NCBI GenBank assembly: GCA_027559495.1 | Contig: JAMXSV010000010.1 | Span: forward strand, 1,054,001-1,118,000 | Reading direction: 5' to 3' | DNA length: 64,000 bases | DNA from: Aurifilum marmelostoma | Taxonomy: Eukaryota > Ascomycota > Sordariomycetes > Diaporthales > Cryphonectriaceae | Part shown: positions 45,645 to 57,609 of the stretch, piece after piece | Layout of the letters: every line of letters starts with the position of its first letter | How positions within the stretch are numbered: the first letter of the stretch is position 1 | The notes under the pieces: generated by a model | Databases searched by the model: none | The model's input: the letters and a program-made list of their open reading frames with translations, nothing else | What the model was told of the DNA's origin: nothing | Made by a program: the position numbers and the translations under genes

Positions 45645-47577
45645 TTAAAGGATCCCGCCCTCCGACTCTCCTCCCGAGTCCCCTCCAATCTCTTTGTGGA
45701 CAGCCCGGCCTTTGATGTCCGTTCGGAACTGCACTTCCTCGTCTTGAAGCTCCGCCTTGAGCGTCTCGTTGGCCCTCCAGATCGGCTTGATGGTAAAGAG
45801 GCGGTCCATCTTCTCCAGAGGAATGCCACTGGTCTCGGGTATGAGGAAGAAGGCATAGAAGAAGGCAAAGAAGGACAGCGCCGCGAAGAACATGTATACG
45901 CCGTATCCCATCGCAGCAAACATCTGCTCTGTGAACCGAGACACGAGGAAGTTGAAGAGCCAGTTGCTGGCTGTGGTGGCCGCCTGGGCCAGGGAGCGGA
46001 AATTGGGATCGAAGAATTCCTAATCATGGGATGGCGTGGTTAGCACGGTGAAACGGAGGGGGAAAGAGATGAGTACTTACAGAGTTGAGAACCCAAGGGG
46101 TGCCGTTCCACGTAGGAGTGTAGACAGCCGTCCAGAGATAGAAGAAGAAGATGGCGGCAATGCCACCTCCGTTCAGGTGATCGCTTGGGTGCTCTGCTGG
46201 CTCGACGACGCAAATGTATGCGCCAATGACCCACATGCATATAGATCCCGTGATGGCTCCGATGAGCAAGAGCTTCCGTCTGCCAAGCTGGTCGACGAGG
46301 AATAGCAGCCACAAGATGGTCATGACTGCCTTGACCACGCCAAAGATGCCAGTCAACAGGCTGACCGTGTTGTCTTGCACGCCGAGACTCTAAATGATGA
46401 CTCCGTGTTAGATATTGCTTTGCCGAGAATGACCTATTCCTCTTTTCACACCCGAAGAAAGCCCAGCAAGAAAGAATGGGGGGGGGGGGAACATCTTACA
46501 GAGAATATTGTGGGCGAATAATAATTAATCGCATTAATCCCCGAGCCATTCTGCCAAAAGAACAGCATACAGCCCAAGAAAAGACGCCACTGCATGGTTG
46601 GTCGTCCGGCCAGCGCCTTGAAAGGCTGCCAGAAGCCCATGCCGACGCTTGCCTTTTGAGACTCGAGAGCATTGTCAATGGCAGCGACCTCTTCCGCGAT
46701 ATATATCTCCGAGGCCTCGAGCTGCCGGATCCAGCAGAGACTCTCCATGGCCTGTCTGCGGCGGTCCTTGAAGAAGAGCCAGCGGGGTGATTCGCGGATC
46801 CATAGCGAGCCGACGAAGAGCAGGCCCGAGGGGATAAGCTGAATCGCAAATGGGATGACCCATTGCTCATGGCTTGGCTTCATGTGTGCCTCGACGCCAT
46901 ACTAGAGAAGAGTTGGTCAGGAACCCTTACATCGGTCGGAAAAGCCCCTTCGAGGTCCCACAAAAGCGCACACAGGGCACGGCCTTTATTGGAAAACCCA
47001 AAGAAAAATTCGCATCGCCAAATCGTTCAATATGACTCACGTTGATCCAGAAGCCCAAAACACCACCAATCTGCCATCCCAATTCGTACAATCCTACCAG
47101 GCGGCCTCGGATCGCGGGCGGCGCCAGCTCGGAGAGGTAGATGGGGATAATGTTGGAGGCGACGCCAGTGCCCAGCCCAGAGAGGACGCGGCCGGCGTAG
47201 AGAATCCCCAGCCCGCGGTCGTGGTTTGCACCGCACTGAAGGCCAGCTCCCAGCGCAAAGGTGGCCGATGCGATGGACAGACAGACCTTGCGCCCGAACC
47301 AGTGGCTGAGGCCGTACGTCAGGATGGCGCCGAAGAAGGCTCCTGCGATGAAGAGGGAGACGACGTTCTCGGAGATCAAGCCCCTTTCCGACTCGGTCAT
47401 GTTGTTGAGGCCGAATTCGTCCTCGAACGAGGCGAGCGTGACGGTCGTGCCGATGAAGGCGCTCGTGTAACCAATCATGTTGGAACCGCATGATGCAACG
47501 ACGGCGAGCACGTATACCCGCCAGTTGTAGACGCAAGGGGGCGTTGGCCGGTCCTCAACAAGTGTTAGGAGACCCAT
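45645..47577 (-). CDS. MFS sugar porter (hexose/quinate-type transporter)
   Basis: Four exons: 47041-47577, 46500-46901, 46081-46389 and 45645-46019, all introns with GT-AG borders and matching phases, 540 residues. The ATG at 47577 opens MGLLTLVEDRPTP; the family-typical first helix is YVLAVVASCGSNMIGYTSAF. Sugar-porter motifs are present: RVLSGLGTGVASNIIPIYLSE (motif after helix 4), RESPRWLFFK, QNGSGINAINYYSPTIF (helix 7), DQLGRRKLLLIG (loop 8-9) and PETSGIPLEKMD at the end of helix 12. The PET...D motif and the helix 7 segment indicate the hexose/inositol/quinate group. It lies in the plasma membrane and takes up sugars or quinate with protons. The second intron contains a run of ten G. 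The substrate cannot be assigned. Confidence 0.92.
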
Positions 47578-50346
47578 TGCTGCTGTTGTTTGCGGCCAGC
47601 CAGAAGGGAATAGGATGTATTTCTCGGTTGAGGTGTCGAGGCTCAACAAGAAAAGGTTGTCGACAATGAACAGATGGCAAGAAGAAGTAGTTTGACCCCA
47701 GGGACGGGTTCTCCAGAGTGATATCTCTTGCTTCCTGGTGGGTCTTGGATTTGCGCCAATTCCTGCTCGTTGGGTCCTCCCCACGATCCACGTCGCCCTC
47801 GCCGCAGACCCCCATATTCTGAATCCGGGGGCCAATCCGGGGATTCACAGATGAGGCTTCGAGTTTCTGCGAGAACTGCTGAAGGAGTTGTGATTGCTGA
47901 TCTCCTTGGAGCCGGAAACTCTCTCCGGGGTAGTGTTTTCCCCGGAGGAGCGTTCAGCCGGGACTAGCGAATGGTCGGCGGTATATTTGTCACACGCTGC
48001 CTTTTCATCTTGAATTTGTGAACACGATACTCTCCTTTACAGTTCTGCATCCACAATAGATTGACGAAATGTCCACAATTCTGCTGGAGTCGTTGCAGAT
48101 TGCAACTAACTATAGCATGGACCTCTTGTCACAGTTTTGTCGAGGGGCAACATTTGCATCATGTTTATCCAATGTACGTGTGCCTTCCTATGCGCCCTTG
48201 AGAATATTTGGCTGATACCAGTCTCAGTACCGTACCTTGAACCAATCTGATTCATGTTGTAATCAACTACGACTTAAGTACCACTATTGACCTATTGACC
48301 TGAGTGGAAAGGACCAAGTCTCCGAGGAGTCCGAGAAAACAAGGCGGACGAGCACACAGACTTCGCTTGCTGATCCGAGATTTAATTATCCACTATCGAG
48401 TAGACGTCTCTTTTGGAACAGTATTGGTTGGGTCAGCGCTGTTTCTAAGGTGCAGGCACTGTCGTCATGGACCCCCGGATGAATTCTTAGCCAGAGAGCC
48501 CAGTGTGGAGCCCCGAATATAAGACGACCAACAGGCCTCGCAGCAGGAAAAGGATGACATAGAGCCTTCCGAGCAGCGAGTGCAACCCTTCCTTGTACAG
48601 CGTCGTGAGCGAGAAACAGGCCGCAGAATAAAAGTGTGCCGAGGTAGTATTCTCGGATGATCCGGGTGCGAGACTTCGGTATTAAGCCGTCTCAGCTTAG
48701 ACGGGGCTACTCGCAAGGCTGACAGGCGATGTGCGCATGTTATGGACTGAGGATACAAGTAATTCCTTCATCTAATTGCTTAAAACTTGTAGAAATATTT
48801 CAGTTCAGTATGGTTCTTGGTGGTTTCAGACAGCTTGGAAAATTTGGCAGTAACGCCGGCATTCGACGTGTAAAATACTGCGAGAATTACTATTGAAGGA
48901 GACGAGGCAAGAAGAGCGTTGAGATGATGGAAGTATCGGAGATGTAAGCTGTTAAGTATACGACCTTTATGCTAGAGATGGGCAAAGAACCGAAACGGTA
49001 TGACAATATTCATTGTAGAACTCTCTAGAGATGCAGCAGCCACTGCTGCTGTTGCCTTGAAGAGGACTGACACTGGGAGCGTAATGCAGAGCACCTTCAG
49101 ATGGAGCCAACCATTTTTAGAGCGGATTCTGGTTTCTTTCGCTTTCCTTGCGGGGAGAGCATCAGACCAGCTGGGAACTCTGGGAAAAGTTTCAAAGGGT
49201 GCAATATCTCTCTTAAATTAATTAGGGTTGTAATCTAACCCCTTTCTAATTGTATAGATCCTAAACTTTTCAACTGCTGTAACTGCCATCTGGTCTTATT
49301 TATCATCTCAATGTTCGCCTGATCGAGCTTAACACTGAGCAGTGTAATTACTGGTTTATTTTTGAGATTGGACCGTACGCCTGATTCTGACTGCATCGAA
49401 ACGACCCTAGTATTCTTCTGATGATGCACAGAATACAAAAGTGAACCTATTTAGTAATCAAGGCTATGCTGATGCTTTCTCTTGTTTATTTGTTTTTTTT
49501 TCTTTCGTTTTTTTTTTTAAGAAAATGAAAAGATATAATTAATAACTGCGCTCCCCTCCGTATCCCAGAACGAAATATATCCCTACTCATCAGGGACGAT
49601 GTTGGCACTCAAGTAATCTAGACTTGAATCGATCACGCGAGATCTATTACGATTATGGCTTGGGCCGTGAATATGTATTGGCCTCTATGAGGTTAACTGA
49701 AGCCAGTGATGGAGAAGTCGTCTATCAAGACTCAGCGCTGGACATATGAGATGATTGTTGGTGACTAGAGTGGCGTACTGAAGATTGGGGGGGACCAGCC
49801 ACAACACATCAAGCGTCCAATATCAGTATGAGAGGAAGACATAGTTCAATACTCAGGGCTTAATATAGGATCAATTTTCACTTATAAAGGTTTGATAGGG
49901 AGGACGTGGAGAGACAAAACCAAGGACAATGAAAGGCCCGGGCTGAGAAGTGGACGGTTTCCCATCGCGCATCATGTATTAGTGCTTCCCAGACTCTCAC
50001 TGTCAACATCATAATAATTAATGTCAGTGCGTGCACGCGAAAGCTTCAATTTTGCACTAATCTCCACCGTTTCCTTTTCTTGTCTCTGTCTCGTCCGTAA
50101 ATGAATCTCTTCCCCTTCCCTTCCATCCATGATTCAAAGCAAGTGAGGCAAGTAGTAGGGACACAAAACAACCGTGTGATTTTATATACTCAATCAGGCA
50201 GAAATAAAAAAAAGATCACAAATAGCATTCCAAATGACATTCCACAAAACTGAGCTGACGACGAAAGGTAAAGACATCTACAGACCCATCCGACCAATCA
50301 CCCTTTCCAACCCTAACACCCTAGATTCCCGATAAAACGTTGCTCC
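47578..50346. other. Intergenic, AT-rich, apparently empty
   Basis: About 2.8 kb. Its first 260 bp are the leader and promoter side of the sugar porter. The rest is AT-rich with T-tracts near 49,490-49,520. No gene, RNA or repeat was recognised. Confidence 0.5.
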
Positions 50347-50998
50347 TCAAGAAGGCGGCGGCGTCTTCTTCAGGACGACAGCAACAGCAGTATCAGAGCT
50401 GACAAGGTCCGTATTCCACAGAAGTTTGTAAACAGACTTGTCTTCGGTGACCGGCTCGGCGTACCAGCTGGAGTCTATATTGCCCTCCGCGTTCTCCCAG
50501 ATGAGCATGGTGCCGAAGAGACCGAAGCCGGTCGTGGTGTGCTCGTCGGTGTCGCTGTCATTGGTGAACCCCACGGCGGAGAAGGCACCGCTGGCGGTGT
50601 CGATGTAGAGCATGGACGAGCCAACGTCAGGGTTGATGCTGTTGGTCTTGTTGACCACCGTCGTGACGCTCTTGTCCGAGATGGAGACTAGGGGGGAATT
50701 TCGAGGAGTGTCAGTGCTTGCTTGGTCTTTGTCGCCTCAGATGGGGTCCCGGCGTGAGATATGGAGATAGGTGAGACTTACGGGTTATATTGGCAGAGTT
50801 GGTGACGTTGGACGGATGAGTTCTGCCGACATATGCCACGCCGTTGCCGTACCACAAGGGCAGGCCGTCGACACCGGAGCCATAGGCAAAGTAGCTGGCA
50901 GCCGCATCGGACGAGGCGCGGGCGGCGTTGATAGCCGGGCTAGCAGTGGTGAGGGCGGCGCTGAGCACCAGCGTTGTAAGATACGTGAGAGGAACCAT
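50347..50998 (-). CDS. Secreted cysteine-free protein of unknown function
   Basis: Exons 50782-50998 and 50347-50687 with a 94-nt intron (GTAAGT donor, CCCTAG acceptor), 185 residues. The N-terminus MVPLTYLTTLVLSAALTTAS is a clear signal peptide. The mature part is rich in Ser, Thr, Asp and Gly and has no cysteine, with several N-glycosylation sequons (SNVTN, SANIT, TNDSD) and repeated aromatic/glycine segments such as GDG-free loops around YGSGVDGLPLWYGNG. The tail ends VVLKKTPPPS with no GPI signal. I do not recognise the family. Small secreted proteins lacking disulfides are less common than Cys-rich effectors, so a wall- or polysaccharide-related role is only a guess. Confidence 0.75.
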
Positions 50999-53503
50999 GA
51001 TTGTTGTTGAAGTGTTTGCTTGTATGAAGAGGGAACTCAGAACAAAGAAAGTACAGCAGGGCTGGGAATGAGAGTGTTTCTGGTTTGGCTGGGTTGAGAA
51101 TCGAAACCGAAGTCTGGTAGAGAACGAACAGACACGGGCGGGACGCTGATCATATGTGTACATTACTTACCCCTCCAGTTCCACGCATCTGCCGCTCGCA
51201 CCCAACGCATAGGGCTGCGTAAGCTGGCGATGCACACATTAGGAAACACAGTCCATGGAGATGCTTGCGTACTACTCAGGGGACTTGCCTAAGATGTCAG
51301 CCTTTCGGAATTACATTTTTATTTTCGTAAAGAGGCTTCCGCTGTTCAGGTCCACCGCCCGGCAGACGCGGTGCGGGAGAAGCTATCAATAGTCTCTACG
51401 ATGCTGTCATGGATCAAGGGTGAGGGGGAGGATTCCGTTCACTCAGCCTCGTGTCACGACCCACCACCATCATGCTTCTGTGTGCATGGCCGGCACTTCA
51501 GCAGATATTCCAGGCTATGGGAACGGCAGGCTCGGCAGCGGGGCAGGGAAAAAACAAACGACCCTGAACGAGTTCTCCAGATCGCCCTCAAGGGTGCGAG
51601 AGCGAAGCTTTACGAAGCTTTTCTTCGGTTCCGAAGTTACTGACTAGTCCGACGCGTAAGTCCACGAAACACGAAACATCGGAAATTGTGATGCCCATTT
51701 GCTGCGCGTCGTGAGCCGATATCCGACCCACGGTCGTTCCAAGTGCTCTAGCGAGCCCAGCGGCCCCACCTGTTGACAGGTCCGGGCCGTCCGTGCCAAG
51801 GACTCTTAATTCTCCGGATCTCAACGGTCACACAGCCTCACGCAAACCTCATGAGGTCGAGATGCGGTGATACAGCACCTGATATATAGAAAAGGCTCTA
51901 GTGTGGGCTGTGCTTTATCCGTCATTGGCTCGCTCACAACAGCATATCGAAAGGATGGCTTGCTGCGATGTCTGAGTACTGTATTGGGAATCCAGTATCA
52001 AGCCCAGGGCCAACATGATTACCAATGTAAACAAAGTGGTAAGAGACCTGGAAGAAATCAATACTACCGGGGTCATGGCCTAAAATAGGTATCCTTAATA
52101 GAAGCACTAAGTAAAAGCATAAGCAACCAATCCAGCCAGGTAACGAATCACAATCGCCTGAAAACCTGCGGAGTGCTTTTTGTGGGCTTGTGCCCTCTGC
52201 GGAAATTTGATTAGGAGGCAGGCATAACACGGCCACTTTGGTAAACCTGCCGGTGAACCGTTAACTTGGCCATCTCGATTACATGGAAGTCCCACATATA
52301 AATTTGGGACCGTTTCCACTCTTTGTTGCTTGTTCTTCTCCATATTTCCTCATGAGGAGAATAGAATGTGCTGAGACCCATATTGTCTGTAAATAGTAGT
52401 TAACAGCAGCAAGCCCGCGGGGGTAAGTGGGCATGATTGAGGTGCAGACAAAGTGTCACAATTAGATATAGATCCAAGCTTTGGAACCGGTGTACCGGGG
52501 TAGAAGGATTGTGTAAAGTCTGTTAGAACATACGACAAAGTTCCCAAAGGAGAAGAACAACCCGGATCATATGCCCATGCAGTACAACATGATATGTTCA
52601 GAATTGTGCATTGCCGGGCTTGAGTTCCTCCTTTGTGCACAAATGCAGGGGCCAAAAGAAGCTGCAAGGAGACGTAATACATACGAAGTCATTCCATTCC
52701 AATACAATCTCAAAGGGTTGTGCGGCCTTCTTTCCACTAGTCTTGAGCGATTTAATTACAAATTACTTGTGAGAAGCCTCCATCTGGACGATTGGCCCAA
52801 TGACAAGAGGCCTATTCCTGGTCTAGTAATACGTATTCCCAGCAGATGCATGGTCTTAGCCTCTTCCACAAAAGTCTTCTATTGATTGAGTGCCGAAACT
52901 ATTGGCCTTTCAGGGGGCCCCTTTCTGTACACTGGGACCCTCAGGGTCCTCTTTTTTTTTTTTTCTTTTTTCTTTTCTTTGGGAGGAGTACAGATCCACG
53001 ATATGCTTGTGGATTCCATCAATGCGGCTGGAGATACAACGCACGGTCGTCTGTCCCCCTCATTGCGTAAGCTCTCAGAGACTCTTGCCAAACCGAGACA
53101 GTATGGCTACTGAGTCTTCATGTCAGTGTGTATGTGTTTGTGTGGCTATGCGCCGTTTTGCCGTATGGATGGATGGATCCAATGGAGCAAAAGCAATGTT
53201 GACGACAATGTTGACGACGACAGCAGTTGGACACGAGACTAAGTCCGGCTGACTCTGTTGATCCTCGTCCCTGCACCGCCGTTGGAATAGACTCATGATA
53301 GCGGTATAAAGTAGAGTTCGAAGCCAGCGCAAGATCTTCAGTCAATATAGACATCACCATCACAGCTCTCCTTCCCAGTCTGAGTATCACCTGATAGCCA
53401 TTCTTTTTGTACTTGGGCATTCATTCCTTAACTCCTTGTTTTGTTTCTCTACTTTTCTTCAGTCGTCGCTCCCTCTTTTTGAGCTTTACCCATAAGCGCA
53501 AGT
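50999..53503. other. Divergent intergenic region
   Basis: About 2.5 kb between the secreted-protein and laccase start codons. It contains a long T-rich tract near 52,950-52,980 and a TATA box near the laccase. Open frames of 60-120 residues on both strands show nothing recognisable. Confidence 0.5.
53305..53310 (+). promoter_or_regulatory. TATA box of the laccase gene
   Basis: TATAAA about 195 bp upstream of the laccase ATG at 53504, followed by CT-rich sequence, a normal layout for an inducible fungal gene. Its use is inferred. Confidence 0.5.
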
Positions 53504-55485
53504 ATGGCGTCGCTATTCCTGACAGCCTTGGTGGTTTGCACTTCCTTGGTCACGGCGAGCCCACAGCCCGTCTCATTCCTTCATCAGAATCTATCTCCCT
53601 TGCCACGAGCTTCCAGCGGATCTCCTTGCGAGGGAAACACGGCAGACAACCGCTCTGTCTGGTGCGACTATAGCATCGACACGAATGTAAGGAATAGGAA
53701 CCCCAATACTCACCCAAACAAGCCTTGTTGCATGAAAGAGTGTAGATGTACTTATTCACACCGATATCTTCCTTCCAGTACTACAATGTCGTGCCGGATA
53801 CTGGTGTGACACGCGAATACTGGTTCGAGCTGCAGAATATCACAGCGTCCCCAGACGGCATCGCCCGCAACGTTCTGACCATAAACGGCTCTGTTCCCGG
53901 CCCAACCATCGAGGCTGACTGGGGCGACGAAGTGATCGTCCACGTCACCAACAGCCTCAGCACGAACGGGACCACGGTGCACTTTCACGGAATCCGGCAG
54001 AACTACACCAACCCTTCTGACGGCGTCGCCTCCATCACCCAGTGCCCGACTGCGCCAGGCGACACCGTCACTTACAAGTGGCGTGCGACACAGTATGGCA
54101 GCAGCTGGTACCACTCGCACTTTGCCTATCAGGCCTACGAGGGTGTCTTTGGCGGCATTGTCATTCACGGCCCGGCCACGGCCAACTACGACTACGACCT
54201 GGGCAACCTGTTCCTGCTCGACTGGTCGCACGAGACGATCGACCAGCTGTCCACCTACGGTGACACCGTTGGCCCTCCCACCATGGACAATGGTCTCATC
54301 AACGGCACCAATAGCTACACCAGCGACAACACCACGGTCGGGTCCCGCTGGGAGACGACCTTTGAAGCGGGCTCCTCATACCTGCTTCGTCTTGTCAACT
54401 CGGCCGTTGATACCATGTTTGATTTCTCCATCGACAACCACACCCTCGAGGTCATCGCCATGGACTTTGTCCCCATTGTCCCCTACACGGCCACACACAT
54501 TGCCATCGGCATGGGTCAGCGCTACGATGTGATCGTCAAGGCCGACCAGGCCGACGTCGCCAGCGACTTTTGGCTGAGGGCGTACCCAGATGAGTTCTGC
54601 AGTGACAATGCCAACCCCGACAACATCAAAGGCATCATCCACTACGGCAGTACGTACTTTTGCACCACCCTCACTCTTCTTTTTCCCCGTAAGATGAGAT
54701 GAATTACTAACAAGAAAGCAGGCAGCACTGGCACACCCACAACGACAGGCTACACGATCGACTCCAACGACTGCGAGGACGAGCCCCTAGAGAGCCTCGT
54801 GCCCTACCTGTCCCTCGACGCCGCGACGAGCTACGGGGTCACGGAGGACCTCGACATCTCCATCTCCACGACCAGCGGCTGGATCAAGTGGGCGATCGGG
54901 GCGACCTCGTTCCAGGTCTACTGGGACGACCCCACGATCCTGCAGATCTTGGACAACGTGACGACCTTCTCCAACAGCTCCGTGGCCATCGACATCCCGA
55001 CCGCCGACGAGTGGACCTACCTGCTCATCGAGAACACCAACGCCGTGGCGCACCCCATCCACCTGCACGGCCACGACTTTTATGTCCTCGGCTCCGGCGA
55101 CAGCGCCTACACCGACAACTCCACCATGAACCACTCCAACCCCCCTCGCCGGGACGTTGCCATGCTGCCTGCCGACGGCTGGCTGGCCATTGCCTTTCCT
55201 GCTGATAACCCTGGCATCTGGCTCACCCACTGTGAGAACTCCCCCTTTTTTTTTTTTTGTTTCGTTTCTCTTGCAAGTTTGACGTGATTACTGACGACTC
55301 CTCGCTTTCTACCAGGCCACATTGCTTGGCACACCGACCAGGGCTTTGCCCTGCAGTGGATCGAGCGGAGGGACGAGCTCAAGACCCTGTACAACGAGAC
55401 CGAGGTCCGCGATGCCTGCAACGCCTGGGATGCCTGGGATGAAGTGTCGGGTGAGAACGAGGACGATGACGATGATGGTATCTAG
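53504..55485 (+). CDS. Laccase (multicopper oxidase, ascomycete type)
   Basis: Exons 53504-53686, 53779-54649, 54722-55231 and 55316-55485, all phases agree, 577 residues. A signal peptide (MASLFLTALVVCTSLVTAS) is followed by CEGNTADNRSVWCDYSIDTN, typical of ascomycete laccases. Copper-binding motifs in order: HFHGIRQ, WYHSHFAYQ, HPIHLHGHDFY and HCHIAWHTDQGFALQ, so the T1 site and the trinuclear cluster are complete. The residue ten after the T1 cysteine is Phe, as in high-potential laccases. The enzyme oxidises phenols while reducing oxygen to water, outside the cell. The C-terminus ends in an acidic run and GI rather than the DSGL/DSGI plug of many ascomycete laccases. Multiple sequons suggest heavy N-glycosylation. 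The role (lignin, melanin or detoxification) is unknown. Confidence 0.95.
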
Positions 55486-56480
55486 AGGTGATCATGGTAT
55501 GAAGGTTCCATGAAGATCTAGATCTTGGGCTGGGAGGGCGGCGTTAACAGGGCAACATGATTCTTTTTTTTTGCTTTCCTTCTGTACTGGGATATCAGTC
55601 ACTGTAAAAATCGAAATGAGGTCTCCAATCAAGAGAAGTCTTTCAGATCTCCCGAGAAAGAAGTGTGAAGGGCGAAAAGACAGCGGGCCGAAAGGTTCAT
55701 ACATGTTAAGGAATTAACCGAACTGGGCTCGGCCTCACAGAGTTATTCCATTAATCTATGCTCTATCTCATCACTCGCGGACGTTTCCGATATTCACCAT
55801 GGGTCACTGTCCTTCTTTTACGTTCTACATTCCGAATCGGAAAGAAAGCATGGGCTTGTTCTACATGCAAGGAATTAAAGTAATAAGTAAAGGGCTCGAA
55901 AAGATCTCGACACGAATAGCTACAATTATAAGAAACCGCTGCTATTAGCACGTGGATTAATTATGGTTTCTATGATGGAAGAACACCAAGTCTCGCTCCT
56001 ATTAGTGATTACTGAAACCACTACTATAACTATAGGAAACTATAGGATGGGAGTATTTACTGGCCCATGTCTATCTATCTTGGTAATTTCGTTGTCTGCA
56101 AACCCTTGTTTATATTAGAAAATCTATGACAATATTCTCTGCAGACTCGCTCGTTTGTATTATATACGACACTCAATTGTCAAGTAATTAGATCAACGCA
56201 AGACTCTCTTCAAAACTCTTGTGCTGGACATGAATGATCAACCGGGGCCCACAACTTACAGCACCAGACCCCGCATGTAATTACGCTCACAAACTACGGA
56301 GTACAGCATATGTTTTTTTCCACTTCGGGCTGCTTTCTAGCGAGTAGCTGCTGGGGACTATCCGGTTCCTGCTCGGCTGCTAATTACTGTGTAACTCTGC
56401 AGACCATCTCTCGACTTGCATTTCACAGACTTGCTAAATTACATGCAAAGCCGATTCGGAAACAGAAACACCTCGTCAAC
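55486..56480. other. Intergenic
   Basis: About 1 kb, AT-rich, with the laccase 3' region and the promoter of the next gene. No gene recognised. Confidence 0.5.
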
Positions 56481-57464
56481 ATGGCTTCTCCAAAACAGAC
56501 AATCCTCATCACGGGAGCCGCCGGCTTCCTCGGCCAGCGGCTGGCCTCGGCCCTCCTCCAGAAACACCCGGAATACCGCATCGTTATGACCGACATCGCA
56601 ACCCCCTCACCCCCGGCCGGCGTGCCCAACCCAGACAACGATATCGCCACCATCCAGGCCGACCTCAGCGACCCAGCTTCCCTGGCAGACCTCATCGCCC
56701 GGTCCCAGCCCCTGGCAGCCGTCTATGTGTTCCACGGCATCATGTCGTCCGGCTCCGAGGCCGACCCGGCGCTCAGCCTGCGCGTGAACCTCGACGCGAC
56801 GCGGGCGCTCCTCCTGCGGCTGGCCGAGACCAACCGCGGCGTGCGCGTGCTCTACGCCTCGAGCCAGGCCGTGTACGGCGCGCCGTTCCCAGAGGTCATC
56901 ACGGACGCCGTGACGCCCACGCCGGCCGGGGTGTACGGGACCCACAAGCTGATGACGGAGCTCCTCGTCAACGACCTCCACCGCCGCGGGGAGATCGACG
57001 CCTTCTCGCTGCGCTTCCCCACGGTGTCGGTCCGCGCGGGGAAGCCCACGCAGGCCGCCAGCTCGTTCCTGTCGGGCATCATCCGCGAGCCCATGAACGG
57101 CCAGGAGTGCGTCGTGCCCATCCGCGACAGGGCCTACCGCGCGGTGCTGTCCGGGCCCGGCACGCTGGTCGAGAACCTGCTGGCGGTGCTGAAGCTGCCG
57201 AGCGAGGCGCTGCCGCCGCACGTGCGGTGGATGAACTTCCCCGGCATCTCGGTCACGGTGCAGGGGCTGCTGGACGCGCTGGCCAGGGTCGGGGGCGAGG
57301 ACAAGCTGCAGTACGTGCGGGAGGAGACGGATCCGGTCATGGAGCGGATCCTCAGGAGCTGGCCGCTTAGGGTCGACGACTCGACGGCTATGAAGCTGGG
57401 TCTGAAGCGGGATGAGAGCGCCGAGAGCCTGGTGAGAGAATATGTAGCCTCCATGGGCAAGTGA
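56481..57464 (+). CDS. NAD-dependent epimerase/dehydratase-type protein, D-erythronate dehydrogenase-like
   Basis: Intronless, 327 residues, start at the ATG at 56481 (MASPKQTILITGAAGFLG); the frame runs 57 codons further up but that stretch is leader. Extended SDR features: Rossmann motif GAAGFLG, VFHGIMSSGSEADPALSLRVN, catalytic segment SSQAVYG and YGTHK (the Tyr-x-x-x-Lys pair). The later RFPTVSVRAGKPTQAASSF and GIIREPMNGQE are distinctive for the DenD group, which oxidises D-erythronate to 2-oxo-tetronate in bacteria. Fungal members of this group are common and mostly uncharacterised. It acts in the cytosol. It is convergent with the acetylxylan esterase gene 145 bp away. The substrate in this organism is inferred only from family resemblance. 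Confidence 0.88.
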   Translation: MASPKQTILITGAAGFLGQRLASALLQKHPEYRIVMTDIATPSPPAGVPNPDNDIATIQADLSDPASLADLIARSQPLAAVYVFHGIMSSGSEADPALSLRVNLDATRALLLRLAETNRGVRVLYASSQAVYGAPFPEVITDAVTPTPAGVYGTHKLMTELLVNDLHRRGEIDAFSLRFPTVSVRAGKPTQAASSFLSGIIREPMNGQECVVPIRDRAYRAVLSGPGTLVENLLAVLKLPSEALPPHVRWMNFPGISVTVQGLLDALARVGGEDKLQYVREETDPVMERILRSWPLRVDDSTAMKLGLKRDESAESLVREYVASMGK

Positions 57465-57609
57465 GGATGGTACGGGAAGAGGGAACGAGACACCAAATAT
57501 AGATGTGCAGTCTGCCTAAGGTAATTACGTATGTACACAAAGAGGATATATACAAATATGCTATTCACAGATAGTTGGTCACTTGGATGCCGACTTTTTC
57601 TTCTGTCGG

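Noticed and set aside
48240..48300. Possible 5S rRNA fragment
   Set aside because: Only a short ACTTAAGTA-like similarity; no 5S structure or internal control regions.
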